Positions 10,476 through 21,100 of a DNA stretch of 64,000 bases are shown piece by piece. Below the pieces are notes generated by a model, which was not told where the DNA came from, searched no databases, and worked only from the letters and a program-made list of their open reading frames with translations. The translations under genes were made by a program, and so were the position numbers. Origin of the DNA: Paguma larvata. Taxonomy: Eukaryota > Chordata > Mammalia > Carnivora > Viverridae. Location: positions 80,721,132-80,785,131 of the forward strand of contig CM057829.1 in NCBI GenBank assembly GCA_030068075.1, written 5' to 3'. Position 1 is the first letter of the stretch, and each line of letters begins with the position of its first letter.

Positions 10476-12169
10476 ATAAATCTTTTGTTGGAATGTTGAG
10501 AGGTGTTCATAACTCCTTTCTTAGATATCCCAGTTGGTTACAACTGTCTTGTTTTCTTAAGAATATTCATTTACATTTTAGGTCATGGAAGTTTATCAAA
10601 TCTAGGATGAAAAAAAGCTAACAGGCTAAAAACAGACAAAAAACCCCCCACAAAACCTGATGTTATCATTGTTATATAACCTCATGTTATCATTGTTTCT
10701 AAGTTTATTATTATCCCATGTGCTTGGCTTTTGGTGATCCTTGACACAAAATTTTTTTAACTCTAAAGTCTTTTCCTGTCACTTCCACTCTTCTTAGGAA
10801 AGAAAAACCCTAACAGCCCCCACGTGGTGATATCAGGGTGAGGAAAGGATTACCAGGAGAAGGGAATTATTAGATATGAAAAGAAAATGTTGGTTGTTAT
10901 TCATGAATCACCATGCTACACTTACGAATATATTCTTACCAGTGAGCACCAAGTTTTATATCTCTACTAGAGTGTGAGCTCTCTGTGGACAGGGGGACAT
11001 TCTATAGCTGTTTACTACCTGGAGTGTGGTAGGTACTCAATTGCTTGATAAGTGAGTGGTAATTATTGCTAAATAATTTTTCACTGACTAATTGATCTTG
11101 TCTATTAAACTGAGTTTACATGTTTATGATTTGTAGGTCTCTGAAATTCTAACAAGAGTGTATTCATGGAAAGCAATAGTAATTCAGTTCCATAAGATGA
11201 ATAAAATCTCAGGTACTGAATATGCTTATTGAAAGTCCACTTGATAATCAAAGTGGATCTTTTTTTAAGAAAGTAGTGTTTGCTATATGTGATTTGAATA
11301 TGTTCCAAGTTTGCACAGTTATTTGAGGTATTTTGGATGGGAGAAATGAAGACATAGACTCTAAAGGCATAAAAATCAAATGTTGATTATAGTAGATTTT
11401 AATCTAAGTCTCGTGCACTTAGTGATTTCATAGTCTGAGTAAGACAAGAACATTTATTTTTTTAGAGTCTCCAAATCAACATGTCATGAAATACTAAAGT
11501 GGAAAAAAAATTGTATATTTTCTCACATGTGTTTATGTAACAAAATGCACATAGGAATAAACCTCTGAAACATTTTGCTACTAAAACTTTGTGAGGTAAA
11601 GAGTGGTCTTCCCAGATTGGACCAAATTCTTTCTTCTCTCATTTGATCCTAAACTGCATCAGGAGAAATAGTTTTTGTATTCTTTGATTTTTCTGAGTAT
11701 TGGAAAGAGAAGCTACTATATTACAAATTGCCGCTATTGTTCAAAGCCATCAGACCAAGCATATAGAAACCTTGATAAGAGTACTTGAAAGATTCTTTTA
11801 TAGTGATAACTACAGTGGAGAAGGATGTAGCCCTTGGAAATGAATATAAGATGTTACAATGAAGTATTGTGGACTATCTGAAACTCTCTGTGACAGTTAT
11901 GATATCGGACTTAACTCTTAGATTACTTTCAGAATCCACCTCTCTTTGTCCTGGCTCACATGTGTATTGATTAGCTTGGGAGAAGACACTGTCCTAATAT
12001 ATTGACTAATACAATCAATGATATTGATCATATTTTAGGAAAAGGAAAATACACAGAATAGTTTTTAAAGAAGTGTTAAAAGCTACATATTATGGCCCTG
12101 GAAACCATGGGAAGATAGTCTTTTCTCAATTTATTTCCCATCTTAATATGGATATTTATCAGACTTTTC
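10476..12169. other. AT-rich stretch without gene
   Basis: Apart from the L2 relic at 10955, no exon or element could be assigned. Sequence toward 12170 grades into the L1 described next. Confidence 0.45.
10955..11065 (+). mobile_element. L2 3'-end relic
   Basis: Resembles the conserved L2 tail: CTACTAGAGTGTGAGCTC, a purine-rich GGACAGGGGGAC block, then GGTAGGTACTCAAT. Old and short. Confidence 0.65.
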
Positions 12170-12487
12170 TATTCTGGAAAGAAACAATAGGGTAAAGAAA
12201 TAAAATGATCATGAATTTAAATGTACCTAACAATATATTCTTGGATATAGAATACATCAAATATCAAATTAATAGATACAAATAGATATAGGAACAGAAC
12301 AGTCATGTAAGAAAAGGTAGCTAAATGAAAGAAAATGTATTTAAAGATTTTTAATGCAACTATCAATATTTGAGAGATCAAACAGACAAAAAAAGAAATT
12401 TCATTAATATGCTTAAATTTATATCTGTACCAACATCATTATTAATAAAATGACTTTATACCTAACAGAAAATATATTTTATTTTTT

Positions 12488-12700
12488 TATTTTTTTAACG
12501 TTTATTTATTTTCGAGAGACAGAGGGACAGAGCATGAGCAAGGGAAGGGCAGAGAGAAAGGGAGACACAGAATCTGAAGCAGGTTTCAGGCTCTGAGCCG
12601 TCAGCATAGAGCCTGACGCGGGGCTCGAACTCACACACTGTGAGATCCTGACCTGAGCAGAAGTCAGGCCGCTTAACCGACTGAGCCACCCAGGCGCCCC
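12488..12700 (-). mobile_element. Felid long CAN-SINE
   Basis: Antisense, well preserved. Flanked by TATTTTATTTTT at 12475- and 12701-, an approximately 13-bp target duplication. It sits within the L1. Minus-strand open frames of 64 and 84 codons here are SINE translation. Confidence 0.96.
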
Positions 12701-12880
12701 TATTTTATTTTTGAAGTACTGTTGAATTAAACATTTCTTAGGCCACAAAGAAAATTTCAATGAGAAAGAAAAACCATCTTAAAATCTAGGCTTTTAGGCC
12801 ATAATTTAATAACATTAGAAAATATATAACAACATGAAAGTGACAAAATAAAAAAAATATGTCAAGAAACTAAAACTCTA

Positions 12881-13099
12881 AGGAGCGCTTGGGTGGTTCA
12901 GTTGGTTAAGTCTCCGACTTCAGCTCAGGTCATGATCTTGCGGTCTGTGAGTTCAAGCCCTGTGTGGTGCTCTGGGCTGACAGCTCAGAGCCTGGATCCT
13001 GCTTTGGCTTCTGTGTCTTCCTCTCTCTCTACCTCTCCTGATTGTGCTCTGTCTTTCTCTCAAAAATAAATAAACATTAAAAAAATTAAAAAAAAAAAT
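12881..13099 (+). mobile_element. Felid long CAN-SINE
   Basis: Sense copy starting AGGAGCGCTTGGGTGG, with the A-rich tail ending at 13099. Target duplication TAAAACTCT at 12871-12879 and 13100-13108. Faces the antisense SINE at 12488 across a 180-bp gap. Confidence 0.95.
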
Positions 13100-13551
13100 A
13101 AAACTCTCAGCATTTTGGTAAAAGAGAAAACCATAAAGGAAACAACTGATACTCTAATACCAATGACAGCATTATTTTTCAGAATTCATGAGGCACACTA
13201 AAGCAGTACTTAGAGATAAACTTATAGCTCTAAATACACAACAGGAAAGAATTAAAACTAATGAGCTAAGTATTCAACACGAGACACTAGAAAAAGAACA
13301 AAACAAAGAAATAAAAAATAAAAAAATAAAAATAAAAGCAGAACACAACAAAATAGAGAATAAAAGTAACAATACCTAAATTATACATATTGAGAAAAGG
13401 GAAAAAATAGTATATAAGGGATGTAAAAAATATGCTCAACTTTATAAATTTTGAGTTTAGATGAAGAAATTTAAATGAGAAATAGATGAAGTTTTATAGG
13501 GAGAAAGATAAAAACTGAATTTAGTAATAACCTTTAAAGAATATTGAATTA

Positions 13552-13777
13552 GGGGCGCCTGGGTGGCTCAGTCGGTTAAGCGACTGATTTCAGCTCAGGT
13601 CATGATCTCACAGACTGTGGGTTTGATCCCCATGTCAGGCTCTGTGCTGACGGCTCATCAGAGCCTGGAACCTGCTTCAGATTCTGTGTCTCCCTCTCTC
13701 TCTCCCCTTCCCCTGCTCACACTCTGTCTCTATGTCTCTCAGAAATAAATAAACATTTAAAAAAAAAAAAGAAAAAA
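13552..13777 (+). mobile_element. Felid long CAN-SINE
   Basis: Sense copy with a perfect 17-bp target duplication (AAAGAATATTGAATTAG) at 13536-13552 and 13778-13794. The tail is A-rich with scattered G. Inserted in L1 sequence. Confidence 0.97.
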
Positions 13778-13972
13778 AAAGAATATTGAATTAGCAAACA
13801 GAACTCCTAAGCAACAAAATCTAAAAGCAAATAAACAAAACAAACAAAATTGCAACAAACCAGGGCTACTGCCTCCTGTTCTCATACCCATGGAATTGTA
13901 CAGCTGCGCTCTACCAAACTGGAGGAGACAGAATAGATTGCTCCCCCCATCCCCCCAAAAAAAACAGGAGTA

Positions 13973-14137
13973 AAGAAAGAAAGAAAGAAAGAAAGAAAGA
14001 AGGAAGGAAGGAAGGAAGGAAGGAAGGAAGGAAGGAAGGAAAGAAGGAAGGAAGGAAGGAAAGAAAGAAAGAAAAAAGAAAGAAAGAAAAAAGAAAGAAA
14101 GAAAGAAAGAAAGAAAAAAGAAAGAAAGAAAGAAAGA
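13973..14137. repeat. Compound (AAAG)n/(AAGG)n microsatellite
   Basis: About 165 bp of homopurine tetranucleotide repeat: AAAG units, then about 15 AAGG units, then AAAG again with AAAAAG interruptions. The 79-codon minus-strand frame of Phe/Leu/Ser repeats is translation of this tract. Confidence 0.97.
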
Positions 14138-14439
14138 GGAAGAGATCCAACTCCCTTTTAAGGCTAGTATAACTTTAGTTTCTAAAGCAAGTGACAGTCT
14201 ATGAAAACAAAATTATAAGTCCATTTCACCTTAAAGTAGATACAAAAATCTAAGTTAAATATAAGTGAAGTGAACCCAGGAGGGTGCATAAAAAAATTGT
14301 CATGAAGCATTATTTATTCTACAAATATGAGAACACTCACTATATAACTCAATTTCTCACATTAATGACTTAAAAAGGAAAATCACATGGTTATCTCAAT
14401 ACATATAACAAAAGCACTTAAAAATACTGAGTATCTCTT

Positions 14440-14541
14440 AGGGCACCTGGCTGGCTCAGTAGGTAGAGGCTCCACTCTTGATCTTGAGGTTGGTGAGTTT
14501 GAGGCCCACGTTGGGCATAGTGATTACTTAAAAAAATTAAA
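14440..14541 (+). mobile_element. Short-type CAN-SINE
   Basis: GGGCACCTGGCTGGCTCAGT head, TTGATCTTGAGGTTGGTGAG, CCCACGTTGGGCATAG, ATTACTTAAAAAAATTAA tail, with no CT tract. Short target duplication TATCTCTT at 14432-14439 and 14542-14549. Same subfamily as the copy at 7492. Confidence 0.88.
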
Positions 14542-14694
14542 TATCTCTTTATGATAACCTATTGGTTTATATCCTGCAATAAATATCCTGAAATTACAGA
14601 GTCTATCATAAAACTGAATTAACATCATACTTAGCAGAGAATTTCACTTTATGTCATTCCATTGGGGACCAGCAATAAAACACTATTGGGAAAA

Positions 14695-15235
14695 AAATCT
14701 GTCATGGACTCTGTTTATACATCTTGCTGAGTGTGCCAACATTGCAAGGCCCTGACTGTGTTTTCACTTGGGCTATTTCTCATGATTGTTGCACCCTGAA
14801 ATTTTAAAAAGTGAGATAATGCCTTGCAGGAGTATATCACATAGTCCTGCAATGCATCTGGTTTCCCTTCAGACAAAGTGCTGTGTCCCCGTTTGTCATA
14901 AAAGTGGCAGATTACTGAAAACAGAGGTCCTCACCTGTGGAGCACCCACTTGTATGTGGAGGCTGCACCTGGCACTTACGACACCCTGTGGGAATTGGGG
15001 GCTTGGGGAACTAAGTGATTATGCTAATGCTCTGACTACTGCTATTGTTATGGATAACAAATTCCTTTGTCTTTGACCCAGAGTTTGTACCTTCTGTCAG
15101 CATCCAGGAAACTAGTTTGGCAAACTAGTTTGTTACTTGCATAGTTCTTTTTCTGGGAGTCCTCTTGCTTCTAGCTGTCTATACTGTGAAATTGAGTAGC
15201 GTAAAATTTAGATACACAAGCATGCTATTACTGAA
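14695..15235. mobile_element. Non-L1 insert in the L1, possibly an old LTR
   Basis: About 540 bp with higher GC and no L1 similarity interrupts ORF2-like sequence on both sides. Its end (CCTTTGTCTTTGACCCAGAG followed by TCAGCATCCAGG) resembles 3' ends of old LTRs, but I could not place TG...CA termini or a target duplication. The 96-codon open frame within it (14786-15076) has no recognisable product. Confidence 0.4.
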
Positions 15236-16476
15236 CCCAACACTGGAAATACTGACTGCAGATGACAAATGGAAAAGAAATAATAGCCATAGAAGTTAAA
15301 AGATGTAGGGCAAAATGGCTATTATTTACAGATGCAAACTATTTGCATAGAGAGTTTATCAGAATTGATGGTCAACAATTAGAACTAATAAAATACAGCA
15401 CAATAGTTAGACTCAAGGTAAATGTACAAAAATTAGAATGCTCTTCTAAACCAAGAATAGAAAGTAATAAAATATGATAGTTAATAAATACATTTATGAA
15501 AGAATCAAAATTATAAAGTGTTTAAGAAATAACCTAATAAAACAATGCATGAAAACTTCATGGAAAAACTAAAATGCTTTAAAAGAATAAAAAACTAAAT
15601 ACTAAAGGAAATAAATAAACAGGTAATAATTAAATGTTAAACAAAATAAAGTAAAAAATAAGGTAAGAACAACTAATTAAATAAGAATTAAATTCTTCAT
15701 TAAATTAAATTAAAAATAGAAGATATAAATTAAAATAAATATAAATTAAATAGAAGATATACATTAAAATATAAGATAAAAAGATGATTCTTAAAAATTA
15801 ATCTACAAATGTGATGCCATTTTAATCAAAATTGCAGTAGGATCTTTTGAGAAAATTGACAAACTGATTCTAAAATTAGTAAAGAAAAGTACATGTTCAT
15901 GATTTGTTAAGATTAAAAAGGGAGGCACACTCCACCAAATTTTAAAGGTGAACTCTCTTAGATATCTTAGATGGTGCTGGAGAAATTGACAAATTGTATG
16001 GAGAAAAATAAAGTATAATGCCTGCCTGAGACAATTATCCAAAGTTACCATCTTTAACCTCTAAATTAAATGCCTAAATGTGAACGGTGACACTATAAAC
16101 AAAATAGGAGAAAATACACAAGGATATCTTCATGATCAAAGGATGAGAAAGAACATTTTAAGCATAACTCTAAAAGTACACATACAGGACACACTAAATT
16201 TGGTTACCAAAATTAACTGAATTAATCGTTTTATTTCTGTAACAAAAGACACATACAAAGAGTAAATAGATGACAAACATAAACCTCAAATTATAAGCAG
16301 TTCTTCAATAGAAAAATAGACAATGGTTATAAATGCATAGGAGACGAAACTTGAATGGTTAACAATGGTATTATAAAATATGATTAACCTTACTAATTAT
16401 CAGAAAAATTCAAATTAATACAAAAGGTGAGATACCACTTTAAATTCATTGGAATGGCTAATTGGAAAATAATATA

Positions 16477-16673
16477 GGGGCATCTGGGTGGCTCAGTTGG
16501 TTAAGCGCTGGGCTTCAGCTCAGGTCATGATCTCGCGGTTCGTGAGTTCAAGCCCCACGCCAGGCTCTCTGCCCTTAATGCAGAGCCTGCTTTAGACCTC
16601 TGTCCTCTCTACTCTACTCCTCCTCCAGCCTTTCTCGGTCTCTCAAAAAGAAATAAACATTAAAAAAAAAAAA
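16477..16673 (+). mobile_element. CAN-SINE, shortened CT tract
   Basis: Sense copy with a perfect 13-bp target duplication GGAAAATAATATA at 16464-16476 and 16674-16686. The region after the head is shortened (CTGCCCTTAATGCAGAGCC). It splits the 3' part of the L1. Confidence 0.96.
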
Positions 16674-16790
16674 GGAAAATAATATAATTGTAAGCATATC
16701 TATTAATATTTTATGTTACTTCGTAAGTACCTATGTATTCTTCTAGCATTGGTCTCAGCAACCAAAACATCTAAATATCTCCCACAATGA

Positions 16791-17195
16791 TTTGTCCAGA
16801 GGTATGGGACCCTAGAATGGTGTAGAGGTTCAGCAGTGCCACCAAAGCCTCCCTTTTCCCTTCAGCTTTCTCTTTTGTGTGGCTTTTCATCTTTGAGTGG
16901 TCACTTTGAGGCGCTAAGGAGGTTGCTGATATTCTAGACATCACATCATTAGATTACTACATTCGAAAAAAAAAATAAGATGGAGCTGTTCAAACAATGT
17001 CTCATTGTATGCTTATCTTTTTCTACGGGACAATGAAATATTTCCCAGGAGAGTTTCTTTTGCGTCTTATTGATCCAAAGTTTGTCACATGGCCAGCTCT
17101 TAGCTTCAAGGATACTGGAAAACCATGTGTCTAGCAAAGAGAAATGAGCTTAGGACAATTTTCCCCAGAGTTGAATTCGTCAGTTTGAACAAAAT
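16791..17195. other. Single-copy-looking stretch
   Basis: No gene or repeat recognised. The 62-codon minus frame is unsupported. Confidence 0.4.
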
Positions 17196-17416
17196 TTTTA
17201 GTGTTTATTTATTTATTTTCAGAGAGAGAGCATGAGTGGAGGAGGGGGCAGAGAAAGAGAGGAAGAGAGAGAGAATCCCAGACAGGCTCCATGCTGTCAG
17301 CTCAGAGCCACACACGGAGCTTGATCCCACGAACTCGATCCCATGAACCAAGAGATCACATGACTGAAGCCAAAATCCAGTTGGACCCTAAACAACTTAA
17401 CCACCTCGGTGCCCCT
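17196..17416 (-). mobile_element. CAN-SINE, diverged
   Basis: Antisense: TTAGTGTTTATTTATTTATT tail complement, GAGAGAG-rich block, and CTTAACCACCTCGGTGCCCC head complement. Flanks share ACAAAATT (17189 and 17419). It carries an internal near-duplication of GATCCCA(C/T)GAAC around 17322-17347. Confidence 0.92.
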
Positions 17417-17679
17417 TAGACAAAATTATTAAAGAAGAAAAGAAGGACAGAGGACTTTGGAGAAGGCAATTATAATTTCTTCCATGTTGACCGTGAGTAG
17501 GGAAATGAACACACTCATGCACTCATAGTGTATGCAAACTGGTATAGACATATTAGTTCTTAGCGGAATTAAATCAGTGTATAGCCTTTGAGCCAGCAAT
17601 GGGCATAAAACTGAGAAAACTTTTAGAGGCTTCCATCTGGTATCAGTCTTGACATAGGAAAAGAAGACAAAGTGGACTA

Positions 17680-17790
17680 GCAGGTGGAGATCTTGGTTCT
17701 AGGTCGCTTTTCTGATAACAGGGTGTCATTGAGTGAAACTTCACCTCTCTGGCTTTGTTCACTTCATTTGTAAAATGCAACAAATAAATT
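17680..17790 (-). mobile_element. MIR relic
   Basis: Antisense MIR pattern: TTGAGTGAAACTTCACCTCT, GGCTTTGTTCACTTCATTTG, TAAAATGCAAC, corresponding to the CCTCAGTTTCCTCATCTGTAAAATG core. Confidence 0.65.
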
Positions 17791-18044
17791 ACATACATAG
17801 TTTTCAAACTATGAAATGGTTTGGTCTGGCTTATGAATTGGTCTGACTTTTCTTCTGATAAAATCTAATATTGGTTGTTTTTACCTGATACTTAAATATC
17901 TGAACTTTGAGTTTTCCTCCAATAAGTTTTTCTTTAATTTTAGTGAGTGCTACTATTTTCCGACTACTATATGTTAACAGATGACAAAACAAACAAGTTA
18001 TACAAATAATGAAAAAAATTATGATATAATTTAAAGCAGCTTAT

Positions 18045-18105
18045 TATATTAACAGAATATTAATATATAAATAGAATTATATATTAATATATAAATGGAA
18101 TATTA
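18045..18105. repeat. Short AT-rich tandem repeat
   Basis: Two to three imperfect copies of a roughly 22-bp unit containing ATATTAATATATAAAT. Confidence 0.7.
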
Positions 18106-20470
18106 ACGGCCTTGGTTGTTATATCATATTTTGGCATTCAATATGGACTTAATCTTTTGCTAGTAAAATTATCCTGTATTTGTATGAGTTTGTTAAACAT
18201 CTAAATCTTCTGTGGCATTTCATGAAGGACATCCCAAGCATCAGGTGTCTCCTTCTGAACAAGTTGGAGGATGCACTGTGGGACTCTTACAATTATTTTT
18301 ACATTCATTAGTCTATTCTTTAGATACCTTCCTATGAGAATGATAATAACATATTTATAGACTTGTGACAAGGTTGAACAAGTAATGACCACTTATTTTT
18401 TGGGTGGAGACATCCAAAAACTAAATTATTAGTATAGGACCTCACCTATACTCCTTGATAAAATTATAAAGGTCAGAAATTTCTTTCTGTAAATTATGAC
18501 AAGCCTTTGTAACATTTTTAAAAAGTAAACTTTTTAGAAAATGAGTGTACAAAACTTTTATAGCATATAGATTTTACATAGCTTACCCTAAACAATGTAG
18601 GAAGTCCAACTTGTAAGACAGTGGAGACAAATAACATTTGTCTTGCAATCCCCCGTCAGAAAAATAGAATGGCCCACTTCACACTGTAACACAACAGTGT
18701 TCAGATTTCAACACTGGGATCTCTTTTCTCTTTTCTCCAGGAAGAATAATATATTACATAGGCAATTTTGGCAACAATTTGATTCTGAAATTCAATGTAG
18801 AAGAGCTAATGTGTTTGCTTTTTCAACTGGGGAACACTTTCTTCAAATGAAATGGTTTATAAAACTCAAGCAAACAAATGCATGGGGAGCTGTTGCTGAG
18901 GTCCCAAGGAGAGAATGCAGAGAAAGTAGCCCCGCCACTTCCCCTTCCGGTGTTTTTTCCCTGGACCCTCCCACTGTAAGGAAAGAAATAAAATATACAC
19001 AACACAAGAATTGAGAAAATCGCTTTCCTTCCTAAAGGAGTGTTCTCCGAAATGGCTTTTGGGTGGAGACTATGAGGAGGACTTCCTCCTCTCAGGGCAA
19101 GGGCTGACATTGTGGAGGCTGCTGAGTAAGAATGTGGGGACTTATTGGCCTTTACAGAAAGCCCAGAGCTTGGATTCAGAAAGGCCCCATGCGTATGAAG
19201 ACAATTGCAGACTGGTTCTGCTTAACCTGATTAGTTGGAAACCTAAGAACTCCAGTTTCTACCATTTTGAGGATAAAGGAGAAATAAGGGAGGTTGGGGA
19301 AATATTGAAGGGACTTTTTTTCATACATTAAAAAAGAGAGGTAAATCTTTTTCTATACGAGCTAAATAACTCTAAGAGAAAGGATGTATTTTATCACCTC
19401 CGAGATGGAATACTGGAAGGGAGCTTACAGAGTCTTTTTATTGGCTTGGCAGTTTAGGTTCAAACTTACTCATGAGATGTGATAATAGTCTTTAAAATTC
19501 CCCTGGATCATTTGGACTTAAAATGTTACAACTATAAAACACTGTTTACTTTTTAATATAGAAAAGAATCATTAAAGAATTCCAATAGATTGCCATGTGT
19601 AGTCATAGTAGGGAGAGAGGGGAAACTCTTGCAGAACTGCAGGATCAGGACCAGAAGTCTCAATGCGTTAGTGACCAGGACAGAAGTTCATGGCAGTTCT
19701 GTAAACCTGGGACCAGATGAGGCTTCCCTTCTGCCCATTTGGCTGGTGGGGAGCCGTTTCTCTGCGGAATTGCAGGCGGAAGGATACTCTGCAATCACAG
19801 AATCGAGATGAATTTCTGCTAGAGTCTCGGCTTTGTTTTCTGATTCATTTTCCATCTCACAGAGGTAGCTATCTTAATTTGACAAGTGATAAAATCTCTC
19901 CTGCAAAACTCAATATTAAATTCTTCCCTCTTCACCATCTCGGGAGGATCGAGTTAGAAATAAATTGTTTACCTAATCTGAAGATACCATACCAGAGACA
20001 AAACTCCTCTTCTCTCCTATAATATCCTGCCAATGTGTTGTTATATGACGAATCATGCACCCGCCTAGGTGATTTTAGCTACAGAGTTTGATTAAAAAAG
20101 AAATTTTTCCATTCGTTGCAGTTGGCGAATTAGTATAATGCATTTCTTCTACTTAAGTTATGATGAAGATTAGTACTTCTACCAAAGGCCACGAAAGGTG
20201 ATTACTTGCTTTAAAATATTTTTGACAAACTTCAAATTAAACAATTACCTGTAATATACAAATGTAACTCATATATTGAGTAGAGATCACTTCATATACG
20301 GTTGAACTTTAGCTCTTTTAATTATGAAAATGTGCTTCTTGGAGAGGTGGGAATGACCTTTTCCTAACACTTCTAATTTATCCTCTGCCTGGAGGAGAGA
20401 AAAATACTTTAGATAAACCATCTGGAAAACTTCTAATTTGTTCTATGAAAAAATAAACATTCTGCTCAGC

Positions 20471-20518
20471 AGAAATAACCCAACTGGCAAGAGTCTTCTC
20501 TCCATTTGGGTTATTTCT
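20471..20518. repeat. Perfect 13-bp inverted repeat (hairpin)
   Basis: AGAAATAACCCAA at 20471-20483 pairs exactly with TTGGGTTATTTCT at 20506-20518. The stem extends 3 bp beyond one mismatch. A second small palindrome, TCTGCTCAGCAGA (20461-20473), overlaps the left arm and would compete for pairing. Confidence 0.85.
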
Positions 20519-20857
20519 TATCTAGCCTTTATTATTGCTGTAAATTGAAGGTTTACATCTGAACTCAACACTACATAAAGTAAAGAGGACAGCTTCCACT
20601 CTGCCCTGTTGTAATTTTTAGAGGTAGTATAAAGCAACATAGATATCTATATATATATATGACCAAAGCCAAGTGAAATTAATGAGAAATGTGTGAATTT
20701 GTGGCTGTTTGCTCTTTTGTACTCACAAGTTTTAATATGAAGGTCACCTTGGTTAAGTATATAGTAGCATAAGACAGATTTGGGTGGGAAAACTTCATGT
20801 TAAATGAAACTTAAATTCAAAAAACATTTAAAGAATGTCAAATTTGGCACACAATCA

Positions 20858-21024
20858 ACTAATAGCATTTATTGTATGTTTTCTTTGTTCTTGGTCATGT
20901 GGTAAGTGCCTTAAATGGACTAATAAAGTGGACAGTAGTATCATCCCCATTTTACTGTAGAATACACAGGTACAGAAAGATAAACTAGTTTGCTAAAGAT
21001 CATGGGGCTAACAAGTTTTAGAAC
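20858..21024 (+). mobile_element. MIR, left part (split by LTR insertion)
   Basis: Sense MIR: AATAGCATTTATTGTATG, GTGGTAAGTGCCTTAAAT, ATCATCCCCATTTTACTGTA, GTACAGAAAGATAAACTAGT, CATGGGGCTAACAAG. It breaks off at AGAAC and appears to resume at 22260 after the LTR block. Confidence 0.82.
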
Positions 21025-21100
21025 TGTTAAATAGCAAAATTTAACCAAGTCAATTTGCAGATCTAATTGGCTTTATTAAACGGTTCATGAATTGGTCAGC

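Larger units (their letters stand above)
12170..16790 (+). mobile_element. Decayed L1 (ORF2 and 3' part), riddled with insertions
   Basis: A sense-strand L1 recognised piecewise. Around 12740 is a TTAGGCCACAAAG endonuclease-end landmark. At 13188-13376 the frame includes AVLRDKLIALN, close to the ORF2 motif AVLRGKFIALN. At 14160-14430 are reverse-transcriptase-region similarities. Near 15830 AATCAAAATTGCAGTAGG and near 16430 GAGATACCACTTTAAATTC match the ORF2 end. All frames are broken. Five SINEs (12488, 12881, 13552, 14440, 16477), a microsatellite (13973) and a non-L1 block (14695) interrupt it. The left limit is uncertain. Confidence 0.75.
17433..20857. other. SINE-free stretch, no gene assigned
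   Basis: Apart from the MIR relic at 17680 and a small AT tandem at 18045-18105, nothing is assigned. Open frames of 123 (18643-19014), 106 (19011-19331) and 101 (19717-20022) codons overlap frames on the other strand and show no known motif. 20040-20320 is dense in AT-rich homeodomain-like words and could be regulatory. Confidence 0.45.

Noticed and set aside
13973..14137. Regular repeat spacing suggestive of a CRISPR-like array
   Set aside because: Simple tetranucleotide repeat with no unique spacers in a mammalian genome.
13911..14150. 79-codon Phe/Leu/Ser repeat protein on the minus strand
   Set aside because: Translation of the AAAG/AAGG microsatellite.
18643..19331. Adjacent 123- and 106-codon plus-strand frames, with a 95-codon frame opposite
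   Set aside because: Frames on both strands over the same DNA indicate composition rather than coding; no similarity is recognised.
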